From NCBI RefSeq assembly GCF_004005815.1, contig NZ_SACK01000001.1:62001-126000 (forward strand): a DNA stretch of 64,000 nucleotides. Direction: 5' to 3'. The number at the start of each line of letters is the position of its first letter. Positions within the stretch are counted from its first letter, which is position 1. A program made the position numbers and the translations under genes. The DNA comes from Mucilaginibacter limnophilus (GTDB lineage Bacteria > Bacteroidota > Bacteroidia > Sphingobacteriales > Sphingobacteriaceae). Below, piece after piece: positions 62,020 through 64,000 of this stretch. Below the pieces are notes generated by a model, which had not been told where the DNA came from, did not search any database, and worked only from the letters and a program-made list of their open reading frames with translations.

Positions 62020-63063
62020 ATGAGAAGAGTAATACGCCATGCAGTATTCACATTAGGGGCGCTCAGCCTGCTGTCATCATGTAAAATGGATGAGCCCGAA
62101 TACCGCGAAAACAAGGCAGCCGCAGCCGTGCAGGTTCCTGCGTACAGTGTTTTTCATATTGCCGGTGGTGCCCAGCCGGCCGGCCAGGACGGTGAAGGGA
62201 CTGCGGCAAACTTTAACCAACCCAACGGTCTTGAATTAAAGCCCGACGGCATTTTATATGTTGCGGACACGTACAACAATTTATTACGTAAGGTAGTTGT
62301 AAAACCGCTAAATGGAAACCCGCAACAATATGTTGGCACCGTAACTACACTTAATACGCCTGCAGGAGCAAACGGGTTAGCGCTTTATCATCCTGCACGG
62401 GTTGGCGTGTCTGACAATGGTACGATAAATACCATTTTCCGCTCGCCTAATTCACCATTTTTAATATTTGGCAGAATTTATACACCCGACGGCGACATAT
62501 TTACCCAACAAACCGATAGAATGGCCGCTACCGGGCTTACTAAAGAAGTGTACGGCGATTATTATTGGTTTACAGGTTATTTATCGGTAGGTAAATTTTG
62601 GGCCAGGCATATTCAAATGCCTAACATCAAGCTTCCGCTGGATACTTTTATCACGTACGACGCCAATGGCCAATCGCACGGGGCGCAATATCCACGATCT
62701 ATTTTTTCGTGTAAAAACGGTGTTAAATACATGGCTTCAACCATGCAGCTCTATAAACTTACAAACAGTATGCAGGTGAGCAAAATAAAACCGATAGTAA
62801 TTTACCCTGCCAGGCCATTTAATGATATAACTGATATAGTGGCAACAGCCGATGGTAAAACCATTTTTCTTGCTGACGAGGGCGTTATAAAAAAGGTTCA
62901 AGATGGTATTGTTACTACAATATTACCTATAGATGATGTTACCGGCAAAAATGGATATGCCTGGGGACTGGCCCTTGACGAGAAGAATAAAATGCTTTAT
63001 TTCTCTGACCGGGATTATAACCGTATTAACATACTAACCCTACCTGGTTATGTAGCTCACTAA
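62020..63063 (+). CDS. NHL-repeat lipoprotein, first of a tandem pair
   Basis: The 347-residue protein has a lipoprotein signal ending LLSSC (Cys21). Its repeats are NHL-like: FNQPNGLELKPDGILYVADT followed by YNNLLRKVV, and later ITDIVATADGKTIFLADEG and GYAWGLALDEKNKMLYFSD. The first repeat opens with the AGGAQPAGQDGEGTAANF element seen in many Bacteroidota NHL proteins. A six-bladed propeller on the cell surface or in the outer periplasm is expected. Its partner could be glycan, peptide or protein and is not known. The second lipoprotein gene follows after 27 bp, so they form an operon. Confidence 0.8.
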   Translation: MRRVIRHAVFTLGALSLLSSCKMDEPEYRENKAAAAVQVPAYSVFHIAGGAQPAGQDGEGTAANFNQPNGLELKPDGILYVADTYNNLLRKVVVKPLNGNPQQYVGTVTTLNTPAGANGLALYHPARVGVSDNGTINTIFRSPNSPFLIFGRIYTPDGDIFTQQTDRMAATGLTKEVYGDYYWFTGYLSVGKFWARHIQMPNIKLPLDTFITYDANGQSHGAQYPRSIFSCKNGVKYMASTMQLYKLTNSMQVSKIKPIVIYPARPFNDITDIVATADGKTIFLADEGVIKKVQDGIVTTILPIDDVTGKNGYAWGLALDEKNKMLYFSDRDYNRINILTLPGYVAH

Positions 63064-63090
63064 CTTTTTTTACAAATAAATTGAGTAACA

Positions 63091-64000
63091 ATGAAACTAT
63101 TCATAAAACTATCAGCTATTTGTTTGCTTTTTTTACTTGCAATAGCCGGATGTAAGCGTGCCAGGCTGGATGATCTTCAGGGAAAAAGAACAGAAGCAAC
63201 CGGAGATCAGTATCAAGTAACAACGCTTGCCGGTGTATCTTATCAGGAAGGCACAAATGACGGAACCGGTAGTGAAGCGCGATTTACTAACCCGTATGGT
63301 ATTGCGCTTGATACTGCCGGCAATATCTACATTGCAGACATTAACGGTAATAACATTCGTAAAATAACAAACGACAGTGTAGTTACCACCGTGCCCATTC
63401 CGGGCGTAACTGTATTTGGCCCCGATGAAATAGCCGTTTCTACAAACGGAACAATAAACTTTACACAGGTAGGTGAGTTTAGTCCCACCTTGATTAGCTA
63501 CAGGCCTGGCTCGGCCGCCGCAGCTATTGTAAGAGCTAATCCGGGCAATGAAGATTATCAATTTTCAGGTATGGCGTATGATGCTTACTATGATAAATTA
63601 TATTTAACTAATCATGCAGCAGTTACTCTTGATTTTCAGATATATTCGGTTCAGCCACATAAAAAGAATTTTGATCTGTACCTGTTAAGAGTTGATTCTG
63701 TTGGATTAGGTTATCAATTTGCAGATATAGCCACATGCAGAACCGGCGACAAGTTTGTAGTATCAAACGGCAATCAGCTATATAAGATCAGCCCTGAAAA
63801 AATTGTATCAAGAATTGGCGCTCAATTCAGTTTTTCAAACGTAACCGGATTGGCGCCTACCAGATACGGTAAAATTTTATATATCGCCAGTTTTGAAGGA
63901 ATTTTCAGGTTTAATCTGGTAAATCAAACCTTAGATAAACTGGCCGGGCCAAATCAAGCTTTCCCTGATGGCCGGGATGGAGTAGGGCTTGATGCCGATG
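63091..64000 (+). CDS. NHL-repeat lipoprotein, second of a tandem pair (cut by window end)
   Basis: The frame opens at ATG 63091 and stays open to the last base, giving 303 codons with the C-terminus missing. The lipoprotein signal ends LAIAGC (Cys21). The repeats are [30 protein letters not shown], and later [20 protein letters not shown]. The final visible residues ([17 protein letters not shown]) look like the start of another AGxxxxDG-type element. It resembles the first lipoprotein in design but differs in sequence, so the pair diverged long ago. Confidence 0.85.
   Translation, partial: MKLFIKLSAICLLFLLAIAGCKRARLDDLQGKRTEATGDQYQVTTLAGVSYQEGTNDGTGSEARFTNPYGIALDTAGNIYIADINGNNIRKITNDSVVTTVPIPGVTVFGPDEIAVSTNGTINFTQVGEFSPTLISYRPGSAAAAIVRANPGNEDYQFSGMAYDAYYDKLYLTNHAAVTLDFQIYSVQPHKKNFDLYLLRVDSVGLGYQFADIATCRTGDKFVVSNGNQLYKISPEKIVSRIGAQFSFSNVTGLAPTRYGKILYIASFEGIFRFNLVNQTLDKLAGPNQAFPDGRDGVGLDAD

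Noticed and set aside
1..64000. Mobile elements, prophage, rRNA and tRNA genes
   Set aside because: No transposase, integrase, phage structural gene or recognisable RNA gene sequence was found. The PULs have codon use similar to their surroundings by eye.

Overview
The window looks like a chromosome segment of a Bacteroidota bacterium, most likely family Sphingobacteriaceae (Mucilaginibacter or Pedobacter type). The evidence is two complete SusC/SusD pairs, a two-component sensor of the HTCS class, triple-Tyr (Y_Y_Y) regulators, TAnnTTTG-type -7 boxes, few Shine-Dalgarno sites, moderate GC content and many lipoproteins. The genus is inferred from protein character only. I saw no rRNA, tRNA, CRISPR array, insertion sequence or prophage.

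Layout. 1-12.3 kb is mixed housekeeping: the end of a lactate-utilisation lutB-lutC pair, an ArnT/PMT-like glycosyltransferase, an M50 protease fused to TPRs, a decayed patch at 3.6-4.0 kb, a GH13 lipoprotein, an OmpA lipoprotein with repeat-rich upstream DNA, a YjdF-like membrane protein, a three-gene operon of unknown small proteins, a lone TonB-type outer-membrane barrel, a DUF4268 protein and a UVR-motif protein. 12.3-18.3 kb (minus strand) is regulatory: a TPR histidine kinase and an HTCS regulator split into kinase and REC-AraC genes that overlap by 16 bp at an A6 run. 18.5-31.2 kb (plus) is PUL 1: SusC, SusD, four GH43 enzymes, a GH5-like enzyme, a GH93-like exo-arabinanase and a detached GH71/99-like enzyme. 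It probably acts on arabinan or arabinose-decorated pectin or hemicellulose. 31.4-48.3 kb (plus) is PUL 2: a SusR-like regulator, SusC, SusD, a PKD surface lipoprotein, GH16, two GH30, GH5-CBM6 and GH2. It probably acts on beta-1,3/1,6-glucan such as fungal or algal wall glucan. 49.8-55.8 kb pairs a TonB receptor with a GH106-like alpha-L-rhamnosidase, without SusD. 56-64 kb holds a PAS kinase and NarL regulator, two short SSB-like OB-fold proteins flanking a manganese catalase, a TupA-like ATP-grasp protein and two tandem NHL-repeat lipoproteins, the last cut by the window edge.

How it works together. In both PULs the order of genes follows the route of the sugar: transporter and binding proteins, then lipoprotein (surface) enzymes, then enzymes with cleavable signal peptides (periplasm). 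In both, a terminator-like hairpin sits between the SusCD/binding genes and the enzymes, which would allow high transporter and lower enzyme expression from one transcript. Each SusC promoter region carries a short array of degenerate direct repeats that could be the operator for the adjacent regulator. The most notable items are the split HTCS with a homopolymer at the joint, the shared attenuator architecture, the two repeat arrays, the GTCAACAC array and palindromes upstream of ompA, and the paired tail-less SSB-like proteins beside the Mn catalase.
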